Below are positions 8,838-22,381 of a DNA stretch of 59,411 nucleotides, piece by piece. The DNA lies in assembly GCA_003024175.1 (NCBI GenBank), contig MDYQ01000172.1:1-59411 (forward strand). Reading direction: 5' to 3'. The DNA comes from Planoprotostelium fungivorum. Lineage: Eukaryota; Evosea; Variosea; Cavosteliida; Cavosteliaceae. The translations under genes and the position numbers were made by a program. Numbering within the stretch: the stretch's first letter is position 1; each line of letters starts with the position of its first letter. The notes under the pieces were generated by a model. That model had not been told where the DNA came from. It saw nothing but the letters and a program-made list of their open reading frames with translations, and did no database searches.

Positions 8838-11800
8838 ATGAGCACAGTCAGCGGTATCCTTTGTAGGCAATTACAGGCTTCTACAGGTATCGACTTCTGC
8901 CTTCACTGCTACTTTGTGGATGAGAGTAGAGAGAGCCTGGTCATCTGCAAGGCTGGCCTGCTTCAGGTCTACCGCACCATCAACCAAGCTCAAAACAAAA
9001 CAAATCTGCCCGTATTACAGCTGTGTCTGGAAACCAAGATCTTCGGCGTCATCCAATCGATAAACAAGGTCAGACTTCCAGGGAGAAAAAGGGATTCATT
9101 AGTGCTATCCTTTGATAATGCCAAGGTAAGTTAGAGGGCAAAAACGCAAGTTGAAATCCTCAGGTATCTGTGATAGATTATGACAAGTTTTCGCACTCCA
9201 CGAGAGTGAACACATTGCACTACTTCGAAAGTGAAGTTCTTGAGGTATGTTGATTACCTGATCTAAGACCCATTATTCTACAGAACTGGAGGAGAGAAGA
9301 TTCTGCAGGACCAGAGTTACGAATTGATCCACAAGGCAGAGTGGCTGTGATGCTGATCTACGGCACCAAACTGGCTGTCATTCCTTTTCGCAGAGGAAAC
9401 TCAAGAAAGAGGTCTGCTCAAGCGATGGAAGAATCAGGTGAGTGACTATTCTATTCAGAGGGATGACTGCTTCCAGCCAGTTTTCTGCTGGACCTGTCGC
9501 AGGATCTACCAAACATCAAGAACATCAAAGATTATGTGTTTCTGGAAGGTTACTATGAGCCCACTCTGATGATCCTACACGAACCTGCTGCAACAGCAAC
9601 TGGGTGAGTTTAGATTTGTTCAATGAGGTTGAAATGATTCTCAGGCGATTGGGTGCATTGAAGGATACGTGCTGCGTGACAGCTGTCACACTTGGATTAA
9701 ACCGAAACAACAGGCAAAACCCCATCATATGGAGTGTTGACCACCTGCCCTATGATTGTTGGTCGTTGAATAGTAGGTCCACTTATACAGAACATCATTC
9801 AAGATGTCAGGTGTACAAGAACCACTAGGAGGCGTCATCGTCATTGGAACGAATCATTTTCTATATCTCAACCAAAACTCAAGATTTGCTGTCGGGCTCA
9901 ATGATTTCGCCAACTCCACCGCCACCTTAGACATTGGTTTGTCTTTCTTCATACTCTTCTCACATCGTCAGTGCGACCAAATATCGTACCGATCACTTTG
10001 GACTCCAGTGTCGCTACTTTTCTGACACCTAATCGTATGTTGATCTCCATCAAGACGGGTGAACTGTGAGACCATCCTCTGCCTTCCGTCTCTGAGGTTA
10101 ATAGGTACTTTTTCCATCTTCATGCGGATGCCAGAAACATCAAGGAGGTAGTCATCACTAAGGCTGGTGCTAGCGTGCTCTCTTCTTGTGTAGGTAACAC
10201 GCAAAGGAGGGATTAATCCGTTACAGATTTGTCCTCTTTCTCCTCATTATGTCTTTCTCGGTAGTCGATCAGGAGACTCGCAGTTAATTCAATACACTCG
10301 CGTAACCGAATCAAAACAGATGGAAGAAGATCTAGTGATGATATCATCCATCAATGAATGCTGAAACGAAAATAGCAGCAAAACGAACAAGGAAAGGTGA
10401 ACGGGATCAGTGAACGAGAATTCATGGAAGAAGATGACATGAGAATCTACTCCTCAGCAGTGCAGCAGGTGGGGCTCCATCATGGTGATGACTGAGATAC
10501 GTTAGGTGCAATCGAAGAGGGAGGATTGGGAACTCAAATTAACTGTAGTGGATCGTATCTCATCTATAGGTACCTCTCTCCTCATCCTCTAAACTGAACA
10601 TTGCAGGGTCCATCAATGACTTCCTCATCACCGAATCAACAGACTCAGCGACCATTTCTCACACCGAAGCAAATGCACAGAGCCGAAGTAGATCTGATCC
10701 ATCTTATCAAGTGGTGGCCTGCACTGGCTTGGGCAAGAACGGATCCCTCACTATCATGCAGAATGGAGTTCGACCTGAGGTGAATGATCAATGAACGCGA
10801 AGTACTGATGGAGGGAGATGATGACCAGTGCTTCATTACCCGATTGTCATTACGGATGGACTGTTATAGAGACGGCAGAATCCACACATGATGGATATCC
10901 CGCCCATCGATTCCTTATTCTCTCCACAGGTAAAGGACTCATCGAACGTATCTGACAGGCTGTAGAGAAGAACACGGCAGTTCTGGTCAAGGACGAACAG
11001 AGTGGGCTGCGAGAGGAACCGGGAGAGGGATTTCACACTCGGGGTACCACGTTGAACGTGGGCAACATGAATACCCCAGACGGCCACATTCGAATCTGCC
11101 AGATATTCGATAAAACCATCAGACTGTTGAATGGAAAGAAGAAGATCACCGACTACACCATCTCCTCCGAGATCATCAGCTCATCTATCTCGGCGGGCTA
11201 TGTCTTGCTGCTTCTCAGTGATAAGTCCCTCCTGTTATTGCAGGTGACGTTCCACTATTCTATTGTATGACACAAAGCAGATGAACCGAGAGGGCACCCA
11301 TTTAGTCAAGATGCCAACAGATCATCTCAAGGTGAGGAGAATCCACGAGTGATCTGATGAGAGTCAAGGTGGAGGGGGAAAGCATCATGTGCTGTTCACT
11401 CTACATGGATAACGAGGCATTCTTCGGAGAAGAGATTGAAGAACCAGATGCCCCTGGAGATACACCACAACAGAAGGAGTCTCAGGTGCACTGCTTTCCT
11501 CTCTCTTCAACTGAACCTACGCAGAACTTGGAAGATGACATGGATGAAGAGGATCGACTACTCTATGGCGGGAATAAGACAACAGTGACCAGTGAGTGGT
11601 TCATTGATGAGGGTAAATTCATTGGATATCAGCGACGGCAGTGCAAAAGGAGAGGAAGAGGGAGAGGGTGAAGCGAATGATCTTGGTGATATGCCGTGGG
11701 AACATACGTTTGGAAGTGAGTCAGATGGAAGGATGAAGCTGATGAGAAGTAGATGTACTCCATACCTGAGATGAAGAGGGTCTTCCACTACAATGAGCTG

Positions 11801-14102
11801 TTGAGATTTCCGTATGTCATATCTCCCACCTCAGAACGGAACCCCCAGAAGAAAAAAGAGAACACAACGCAACCCGATTTCTTTGCCAGACAGCACGACA
11901 AGTCATCCACTGATGTCGTCATAGTAAAGGAGATCACAATTGCCACAGATGAAACCATGACCCAGCCCTTCTTAGCGGTGCATCATCAATGATGCTATAT
12001 CACTCATCACCTACAGATGGTTCTCGGCACGAACGACATCATCTTGTACAGAGGTTCTCGAGATTTTTCTGATCCATCCGATGGCGGGAGGTTCATCAAG
12101 GTGACGACATTTGGGTGATATCATCAGAAGCTGAACATAGATAGATAGAGCACGAGTTTATCACTCGAAGGACAGATCGAGCGAGTCGATACAGAAGCAG
12201 CAACTACAGATATCCAAAGATATTCCCGTTCGATAACGTTGGGGAGAAGAGGGGAATCTTTATATCTGGATACAGGCCCATCCTGATCACATCAGAAAGA
12301 TCATATCCCAGGTGATCCCTCTCTGTTCAAACGTTCTGACACCCTCAGACTCCATTCCATGCACTTGGATGGCGAAATCAGCTGGTTCGCAGAGATGAAT
12401 AACGAGGAGTTCCCTCACAGCTTCGTCTATTATTCTGCTCGGGTGAGGCGTCCCGTTCATTTGATTCTGATGTTTGAACAGAAGGAGATGTTTAAGATAT
12501 GTTTGCTCTCAAAAGACTTGACGATGGAGAATCAATGGATGTGGAGGAGAATGAACTTGAAGATGACACCACACAAGGCAACATTGTTCTGACAGATGAT
12601 GTCTAACGAGATACAGATCACTCATCATCCTGTAACCAAGAGTTATGCAATCATCCTCTCTACTCGAGTACCAAGAGTGGCAGAGGTCGAAGATTACACT
12701 GCGGAGGAACCCACCAAACCAGATCCTCTCATCTTGTATGATGATCTCTTTTCCTTGAGACTCGTGGTCCCTTCCATCGACATGGACAATGGATGGCCCA
12801 TTGCTGACAAGTAATCATCATTATTATCACCATCACGCTCATATACTCTTAGTTACGAATTTGAACCAAATGAACATGTGTTATCCATCAGCTATTGCCT
12901 GTTGAAATGTAACGATGACCAAACCCACAAAGGAGGTGAGAGAGGAGATAAAGATGGAGGTAACAACAGACAGATCTGAAACCGTACATTGTCGTAGGAA
13001 CAGGCTACATACAGAATGAAGATGTGCCGTGCAAAGGGAGGATCGTCATATTTGATATCATCCCTGTGGAGAACCAATACCACGACAAAGCATCTGGGGA
13101 TGAAGCACCTAAGCCAAAACTGAAGACAGTATATGCCAAGGAGCAGAAGGGTGCTGTCAGTGTGGTCTCTCACGTCTCTGGCTATCTCCTCGTGTGCGTC
13201 GGTCCGAAGGTGAAACTCTGTGATGTTGATCTCCATTTCTCACGAGCCTCAGATCTTGCTCTACAATTTTAGTGATAGCAAGGAATTAGTTGGTGTAGCC
13301 TTCTATGATGCCCAAGTGTTCATCGTCAACATGACTGCGGTCAAAAATTTCATCTTATGCTCTGACATATATAATTCCGTTTTCTTTGTCAGATGGAAGG
13401 TAATCGGTTTTATAATTACATTCACTCAAGTGCAACAGGAGGACGAGAAGAAGATGATTCTGTTAGGCAGAGAGAATAGCAGATTACCAATCGTCACCTC
13501 CGAGTATCTACTGAACGAACACGATCTACTCTTACTGGGAGCTGATCAACGCAACAATCTGTCTGCTTTCTCTTATGCACCCGCAGCTGGAGAGAACAAA
13601 ACGTTGATTTGCCGATCAGACTTTCACCTCGGTTCTGTTGTCACCAAATTTACCCGAATGAGTATGGGAGCTCCTGGTAAACACGTGCACGCCAATCTGT
13701 TCGGTGAGTCCGATGAGGAATGCTTGTGCTCAGGTTGGAACAGGAACTTTAGACGGAGGATTGGGTTTAGTAACACCTATGGAAGAAGTAGTGTACCAAC
13801 GTCTCTTGTCCTTACAGAGTCGTCTCAATAGCATGATCCCCCACACGGCTGGATTAAATCCCCGAGGATATAGAGCGACAGGAAGAAGGAAGATGACTAG
13901 AAATGAGGCAAGAAACGACATGTTAGATGGCGATTTGATATGGCAATATCTCAGTTTAGATCACATCGATCAGAGAAGGTTTGTTCACCATTCTGTGGTG
14001 CTTTGTTGACTGATTTGAAGGTTGGCGAGAGCCATTGGAACTACACAAGAACAGATCTTACGAAACATGATGGATATTGACCTCTGTCTATCCATCTTCT
14101 AA
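8838..14102 (+). CDS. CPSF1: Cleavage and polyadenylation specificity factor subunit 1 (CPSF160)
   Basis: The large scaffold of the nuclear mRNA 3'-end processing complex, built of beta-propellers. It starts MSTVSGILCRQLQASTGIDF. Early exons give RVAVMLIYGTKLAVIPFRR, then LEGYYEPTLMILHEP, IIWSVDHLPYDC and GGVIVIGTNHFLYLNQNSRF, which are the MMS1-N-type blocks of CPSF160 in order. The C-terminal CPSF_A region shows SRLNSMIPHTAGLNPRGYR, and the last exon ends LARAIGTTQEQILRNMMDID before TAA at 14100-14102, the typical CPSF1 terminus. At least a dozen short introns interrupt it. The start follows the family: an upstream in-frame ATG (8742) adds a basic hydrophobic stretch without counterpart and lies inside the divergent promoter. 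It ends 30 bases from the convergent WD40 gene. Confidence 0.93.
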
Positions 14103-14132
14103 AAGATGAATAAACAGTTGTTTGCTCTATAT

Positions 14133-15956
14133 TCATCCAGACGCATGGTCAGTGGAATCAGTGTAGTCTTCTTCAGGAGAATCATCCATGGATAAATACA
14201 AATTCAGATTACGTCTGACAGTCCGTGGTGATTCTCTAGGCCACCCCCCAAAATCTTCCGTAAAGAATTTGGGGTCCAGGTCTGGTGGTTGATTTGATTG
14301 AGCTATGATATTCGTTCGCACATCACTTTCGACTCGGCCGTCCTAACGACATTCAGATCTTTTGTGACGATCCGTTATACCTTCCATAAGAGAACCATTT
14401 TGTCCGAGCTACAACTGACAAGGGTCGTATCGTTTACGGTTAATACTTGATTCACAGAATCTGTGTGGCCGAATAATTCTCCGGCAATATTCAGCGGTTG
14501 TGGCTGAATATGAGTCAACTTTGTCGATGTCGTACAAATAGACCTTCTCATTCCGACCTCGAGGTCGAGGTGTTAGCAATTTGGATACGTCCCACAGCTT
14601 GATGGTATTATCAGCTGAGCATGAAACCAACTTTGTGCTGGAAAGGTAAGAATCCGACTATGTACTGCTCTACTCACCCTTGGTACATTAAACTCATGAA
14701 ATTCACCTCTGCTTGATGTGCTGGCTTCGCTTCCATGAGGCAATCGCCAGATGAGATATCATAGATGAGTATATTTCCTCCTATTGCTGCCGCCAGATAT
14801 TGCTGTTCGCCAATCAATTTGGCTCATACATTTCGCTCACCTCGCTCAATGGTAGCAGGAACTTTACATCATATATATACACTTTGTTTGTATTGCGAAA
14901 CTCGATCGGACAATTGAGTATCTGATTCTCATCAGATGTCAGTGGAATGAAATGGGTCACCTTATGTGTCTGGAGGGTTTCTGATGACCACACAATGATG
15001 GCACCATCCATAGAGGCCGAGGCGAAATAAGAGTCTGCAATACATCAGCTGTTGTAGGGGTTGAATGTCACCTGATATCTTGACGAGGCATCTCACAGAC
15101 TCTCGGTGGGCCAAGAGTATTTTTTTGAATTTGAAAGTCTCCAGACGATAGACACACAGCAAGTTGGCGTTGGAGGCCGTCACGAGAGTCAAGGTATCGA
15201 TTGCCAGGATGGTGTGTAGATCTGCTCATTTGAATCACAGATGGCCTGTTTCACTCACTCTCTTCTTCATTGCGCACATCAATGGTCTGCAGAAGTAATC
15301 CTTTGTAGTTCCATACGCAAATCTGATGGTCGTTCCCACCCGAACAGAAGGCAGTGAATCCACCGCAAGACATTCCTTCCAATTCAGGTACCTCTGTCCC
15401 ATCCAAAGGAACGATGCACTACTCTCGATTCAACCTCTGCTTTCACAATCTACTCACTTTGATGCTTCCTGTATGTTGCTTCAGGACTACTGAAGTGTTG
15501 TCCCTCAAGTTCCACACCTGCATCTCTGAGCTGATATCATCAATCGTCTCACCCTCAACGATCGGTCGGCAGAACCAGAAACCAGTAATTCGGGGCTAAG
15601 TAGAGCCATACATGTTATAGGCAGAGAATGTCCTTGGAAACATCTGTGAGTCCATCGATTGACTCTACACGAGTACCTTCTAAAGTGGAAAGATGTGCTC
15701 CTGAGGAAAGACTCCAAATTCGGATGTTGCCATCGTCTGATGCGGACGCTAATCTTGATAGACATTTCAAAATGGATTCTAGTCAGGAACAAATTCACTT
15801 GTTCTTTCCGATCCGAAGGATAACTCGAACGATATCCTCATGTCCCTCCAAACATTGCAGCTCATTGACAGTGTTAGAAACAAATACTTCGTCAGATCCT
15901 CCAATCGTTCGTGTGGGAGTGCTGCGACCAATCACATGTTTAATCTTATTGATCAT
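14133..15956 (-). CDS. WD40-repeat protein, WDR41-like
   Basis: A beta-propeller of about seven repeats over about nine exons. Starting at the ATG at 15956, it reads MINKIKHVIGRSTPTRTIGG, then CLEGHEDIVRVIL, RLASASDDGNIRIWSL, LLVSGSADRSLR, a SGGNDHQICVWNYKG blade, a blade with ASASMDGAIIVWSSETL, one with AAAIGGNILIYDISSGD, and finally KLVSCSADNTIKLWDVSKLL plus a short polar tail. The order of blades, the GHEDIVR/SASDDG opening and a GGND blade resemble WDR41, the adaptor of the C9orf72-SMCR8 lysosomal GTPase-regulating complex. That assignment rests on remembered pattern only, and a generic WD40 scaffold is the alternative. Convergent with CPSF1 (30-base gap); 80 bases from the aquaporin stop. 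Confidence 0.6.
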
Positions 15957-16036
15957 CGCGGAACTGCGTGATGATCAAATAAAATCAAATTGCGACAGAC
16001 AATCGTAACAAAATGGATTAAAATCGTAAAAATAGT

Positions 16037-17759
16037 TTATTCCGCCTGTGCGGAGTCGTGGTTGATCGCTTCGCGAGAAGAGTCCCTCGTCTGTCCATTG
16101 TCTTGAAAATTCTTTCGTTGAGTTTTTCCTGTTGCGGCTGCACTAGCTGGAGACTCTTCCGTGGGGCTATCTTGTGAACTCTCTGAGCCCTCTTCTGCTG
16201 CCTCCCCCTCGATCTTCATCGTCTTGTCTATGATCTTCTGGTTCTCAATCACATCTCTTCTGACCTTAGATGGTGTCAGACAGTACAAGAAAGATGAATA
16301 TCACTTGGTTCTCTGGTGATGGCTCGTGGTGCTCAGGCTGAAGAACGAATTGGAAGAGAAGGGCAGCCAAGAGACCTCCAACGATGGGACCAACCCACTA
16401 GTTGAGTCAGAGATGCAGATGGCAGTAGACTCACAAAGACCCAATGGTACTCCCAGTACCACGAGACAAGTGCAGGACCGAAGCTCCGAGCAGGGTTCAT
16501 AGAGGGACCTGTGAAGGCAGTACCTACGAGATGTCCGACCAGAACGGCCAGACCGATGGAGAGACCAGCCAATCTTCCCATACTGGTGGATGCTATTCAA
16601 GGTGAGGAGGAGAGAGAGTTGTACCACTCACATAGATCCATCTTGACGGTACCAAATACGGTGAAGACAAGCAGGAAGGTCAGAACAATCTCCATCAAGA
16701 CAGCCTGGGGGACAGTTTCATTGTTCAGCAGTCGACTGACTCCGAGATAGACCGGCTGCCAAGCTACCACATTCAGTCTTCTTCCTTCATCTCTCACTCA
16801 CCGACTTGACTGGTTGCACCTCTCAGAAGAGCGGCACCTAGCACAGAACCCACCAATTGAGCGATGATGTAGAAGACACCTTCTCACATCAGCGACTACC
16901 TCTTCCTCCTCTTACCTTTCAGTAGGTTCTTGTTACTGGTGGCCATCAGAGCCAGGGTAACAGCCGGATTCAAATGACCACCGGAAACGTTGGCAGTGGC
17001 GTACACCATGGCTGTATTCAACTCAATATCAACGTAAGGATGGAACACTCATACCTGCCACTGCAAATCCAAAGCATAGAGAAATGGAAATGTTCGTTCC
17101 TGCGACCTCCAAACTGGACTTGGCTGACAGAGCCACGATGGAACCACATCCACAGAATACAAGGAGAGCTGTACCCACCATCTCTGCGATGTACTGTCTC
17201 AATGCGAACAGAGTGAAAGCGTTCCTGTTAAATAATTGGTATCGATGCGAAGGGCTCTTCTCACATTGGATTATGGTTGTGTCTCCACATCTTCCAGGAA
17301 GCTAGATATCTCTGACTCTTGGTTCCCTTACCTGAATCGTTTAGCTTTCATCTCCTCTCTGGCTCTCACCTTCTATTGTTGAGGCTGCAGCTGGCTTTGG
17401 CATTCCAGTGTAAAACTCGGGTGTTAGAGGAGCAGACTGGGTAGCGGCCTGTTTCTCCTCGGTGCCTTGTGGCTCTCCGAATTCATCCTCATCGTTTCTT
17501 CTCATCTTCCCCTCCACTTCTTCAGGGTCTGGTGCGGACATTGAAGTGGACAGGAACTCGCGAAGCTTCGAGGGCATAAGCTTTGAGACAGCTGGTTGGA
17601 ACTAGAGAGGGTCAAACTCTGAATATAATCTTCGAAGATCACCTCCTTCGGCTCCTCAACGGGGGGGTTGGGATCTGCGATTCCATCTGTCTTATGAACG
17701 TCGTCAACAGTTGCTACTCTATTCATCTCGATAGCCTTGCCACTATCATTCGTTTCCAT
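16037..17759 (-). CDS. Aquaporin (MIP family) with long cytosolic tails
   Basis: A six-helix water or solute channel of cell membranes. The core has [19 protein letters not shown] (helix 1), [15 protein letters not shown] (first NPA), [38 protein letters not shown] (second NPA, with the selectivity-filter Arg after it) and [12 protein letters not shown] (last helix). The ATG at 17759 ([20 protein letters not shown]) gives an acidic N-terminal tail of roughly 100 residues, joined in frame by a 41-base intron (donor GTGATC, acceptor CTCTAG) to a second tail exon. The C-terminal tail (about 80 residues) is rich in Ser, Glu and Gln. Both tails are long for the family and could hold phosphorylation or trafficking signals. 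Both NPA motifs are canonical, so a water channel is more likely than a glycerol channel, but this is not certain. Confidence 0.9.
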
Positions 17760-17984
17760 GATCGTGCGGTCTGGGTGATTAGCGTGTCGAGATGATCTGG
17801 AAGTGGAGGTGGGGTGGTTGCCCGAGAGACAACACCTGTAAGATTTGGATGAAAAGTCACGATTGGCGTCATGTGAGATCTCCCGAAGTATTTTCGTAAA
17901 GACGGAAAAGTAAGAAATCACGCGTAAATGACGCGTAAGGTGGATGAAAACACAAAGAGGATGACCTCATCCTGGCTTAAAAGT

Positions 17985-18330
17985 CAGCATCCACACGAGA
18001 TTCTGGTTATGGCTTCGAAGAAGAGGGCACCTACTCGAGTGCTCCTCACTCCTTCCAGTCAGTACTGTAATTCCGGACTCTTTGTCCAAAGTTGGCTCTA
18101 TTTTCATCAATACTTCGCATAACCTTGACAGGTACTCTTTTCGGACTTCATTATTGAGTGGCAGGTCTCCTGACACGTTCACTCACGCTCAAAGGAGTGG
18201 AGAGGGGATAGATCTCACGGGTTCTAGAGGTTTTGAAGACAAGCCCACTTTGTGACGAACAGACTAGAGTCTTCAACACGCCTTGGTCACCAGCAAAAAG
18301 TCTCACACTCGCGAAGAAACGAACATAGAT
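17985..18330 (-). other. Possible small gene, unresolved
   Basis: Minus-strand frames between the DDX3 stop and the aquaporin start have protein-like runs: RLFAGDQGVLKTLVCSSQSG (resembling the first blade of a WD40 protein) and, in another frame, NNEVRKEYLSRLCEVLMKIE. Several splice combinations are possible and none gives a clear start codon plus a unique frame. It may be a short gene, a gene remnant, or the 3' UTR of the helicase. I do not assign a function. The remaining bases 17760-17984 show nothing. Confidence 0.25.
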
Positions 18331-18369
18331 TGAGGACGTGAACAGTTTATATCGATGACATAAAGTGGA

Positions 18370-20674
<2,305 letters not shown>

Positions 20675-21387
20675 AAGAATGTAAGTTTTATCTGCGAAAT
20701 ATTCAATAAGCAGTGAGCTTATATATTCATAATAGATTCGAGTGACAGAGAGTTCGACAGTAAAAGGATCGATCATAATGATATGATCCTGTATACAACA
20801 GAGAGACTCTTAGTAGAGTCTTTCATGAGCTTATTCTTCACTTGAAGTTTGGACAATGGGAAGACGATGTGATGATGGCTCACCTTGGATAAATGATTTT
20901 CTCACAACTTTCGAGCCATTTCAGTGAAACAAAGTCGACCACCAGAAAAATCGTTTTCCGACCTCTTTCTCAGTCTTCGGTGCAAAAACTACACAGACTA
21001 CAACCACCCTCACAACATCCCTGTCTTCTCTAGAAATCTCTAGAGCGTTGGTATCCAGCTGGCTATCGAAAGCTAGAGGTGTTGAGAGAGAGGGCCCACA
21101 CCACGACACAGCAAACTCTGGTCTGACACCTCGATTTCTTTCTGGGACACTTTCTTCCACCCAGAAGAGTGTTCTGTCGTACGAAAGGATTTAAGTCGAA
21201 GGTCAACGTCTTTGATGTGTAGATTATGTAAATTCTCTCGGAAGATTTGGCGATGATGGATTGAGGAGCTTCAAACGATCAATAATCCTCTTTCTCAACT
21301 ATCTATTATTCTGAGTGCCAGATGGTAGGATAAGGAAATGGGTATTTGTACAGTCTCTCCTTGCCCTTCTCCTCTCTGTCCCTTTGT
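20675..21387. other. Intergenic: DDX3 promoter and GATA-gene 3' flank
   Basis: No supported gene. A minus-strand ORF at 20921-21160 has no recognisable motif and no clear splice context. The segment near 20675-20880 presumably contains the helicase 5' UTR and promoter. Confidence 0.4.
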
Positions 21388-22104
21388 TCATCGCGGCTCT
21401 TTTGTCTCTTCTGTGCTCCCTATGCTCTCTCCTCTGCTTTGCTTGGCTGACCCCCTCTCTGCCTCTGTGGGTTTGACGTCAACGAGTACAGACACGTGGG
21501 TTGGGGGCTCAAAGAGGGAAGAATGCTGATTCTTCCAGCCACAAGTGATAGGAGTGGATATGTACGTCTTTTGTGCCCCCGAATGGGTCCTCTCACATAT
21601 GTCAAGAATGGTAAAGTTTCCATCGATCAAGCGGAGAGCATTGAACAGATCGTGCCATAGATGTGTCTCTTCCTCTCTGTCCTCTTGTTTCTGTTCTTTC
21701 CTGAGGACAGCCTCTTGATCATCGTGTGTCTGGTCTTCAGAGGTCTGATCATCAGAATCTTCTGGGGGGTTATGAAGCCTTTCTTCATTGTGTCCTCTTG
21801 TCGGGTCTAATTGCGAGATTTGCTGCGTCTCCAGGCATTCAGAGGGGGTGATCCTCACATAATCTCCTTGTTCATCGATACGAAGACCCGCCAAACGGAG
21901 GTATTCGACGTATTCAGCGAATTTGTCAGGTGACTTCAATGCTCTGTGGTATCGAACACCACACGCCTCGGCCCATGTCAGAACGTAATGAATGTTAAAA
22001 CATACGTTACAGAGACCGGTGGTTCCTTTTGGACCCTTCCTCCATACCGTAGATTTACTTCTGCACTGTAGACATCTCTTTGTTCGAGTGGTCTCTGAGA
22101 TCAT
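21388..22104 (-). CDS. GATA-type zinc-finger protein
   Basis: A single-exon gene of 238 residues. The N-terminus (residues about 11-35) carries CLQC, then STVWRKGPKGTTGL, then CNVC: a CX2C-X17-CX2C GATA zinc finger with the expected WRKGP and LCNxC signatures. The protein would therefore bind DNA at GATA-like sites and act as a transcription factor. The rest is acidic and Gln-rich (residues about 110-150), then Ser/Thr-rich, without another domain. The finger lies at the extreme N-terminus; the lack of an intron is unusual in this window. The ATG at 22104 is the first in frame and lies just upstream of the finger. Confidence 0.8.
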   Translation of the reverse strand: MISETTRTKRCLQCRSKSTVWRKGPKGTTGLCNVCFNIHYVLTWAEACGVRYHRALKSPDKFAEYVEYLRLAGLRIDEQGDYVRITPSECLETQQISQLDPTRGHNEERLHNPPEDSDDQTSEDQTHDDQEAVLRKEQKQEDREEETHLWHDLFNALRLIDGNFTILDICERTHSGAQKTYISTPITCGWKNQHSSLFEPPTHVSVLVDVKPTEAERGSAKQSRGESIGSTEETKEPR

Positions 22105-22381
22105 TCAGTTTGATGATTTGATCATTACCATACGAATCCAACACTCACTACGCATAATGTATAGATCTATGATCCTCTTGTGATCGGCCGGTTGGTATCT
22201 AACTGGAGAGAGGGTTGTATCCTGATTCCAAATTAATTTGGAGGAAGGATCTACGTAACGAAGGACAACACATACTTATACTTATAATTTAATGATCTTC
22301 GACAATCGACTCTCGAAGTTGCTTGTCCCTGTGGTGAGCAGTAATTGTGTTGTAGTGCGACGAGAAAATTCAAACAAGCAT

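Noticed and set aside
20921-21160. 79-codon minus-strand ORF upstream of DDX3
   Set aside because: No recognisable motif and no splice or start context; likely 5' flank of the helicase.
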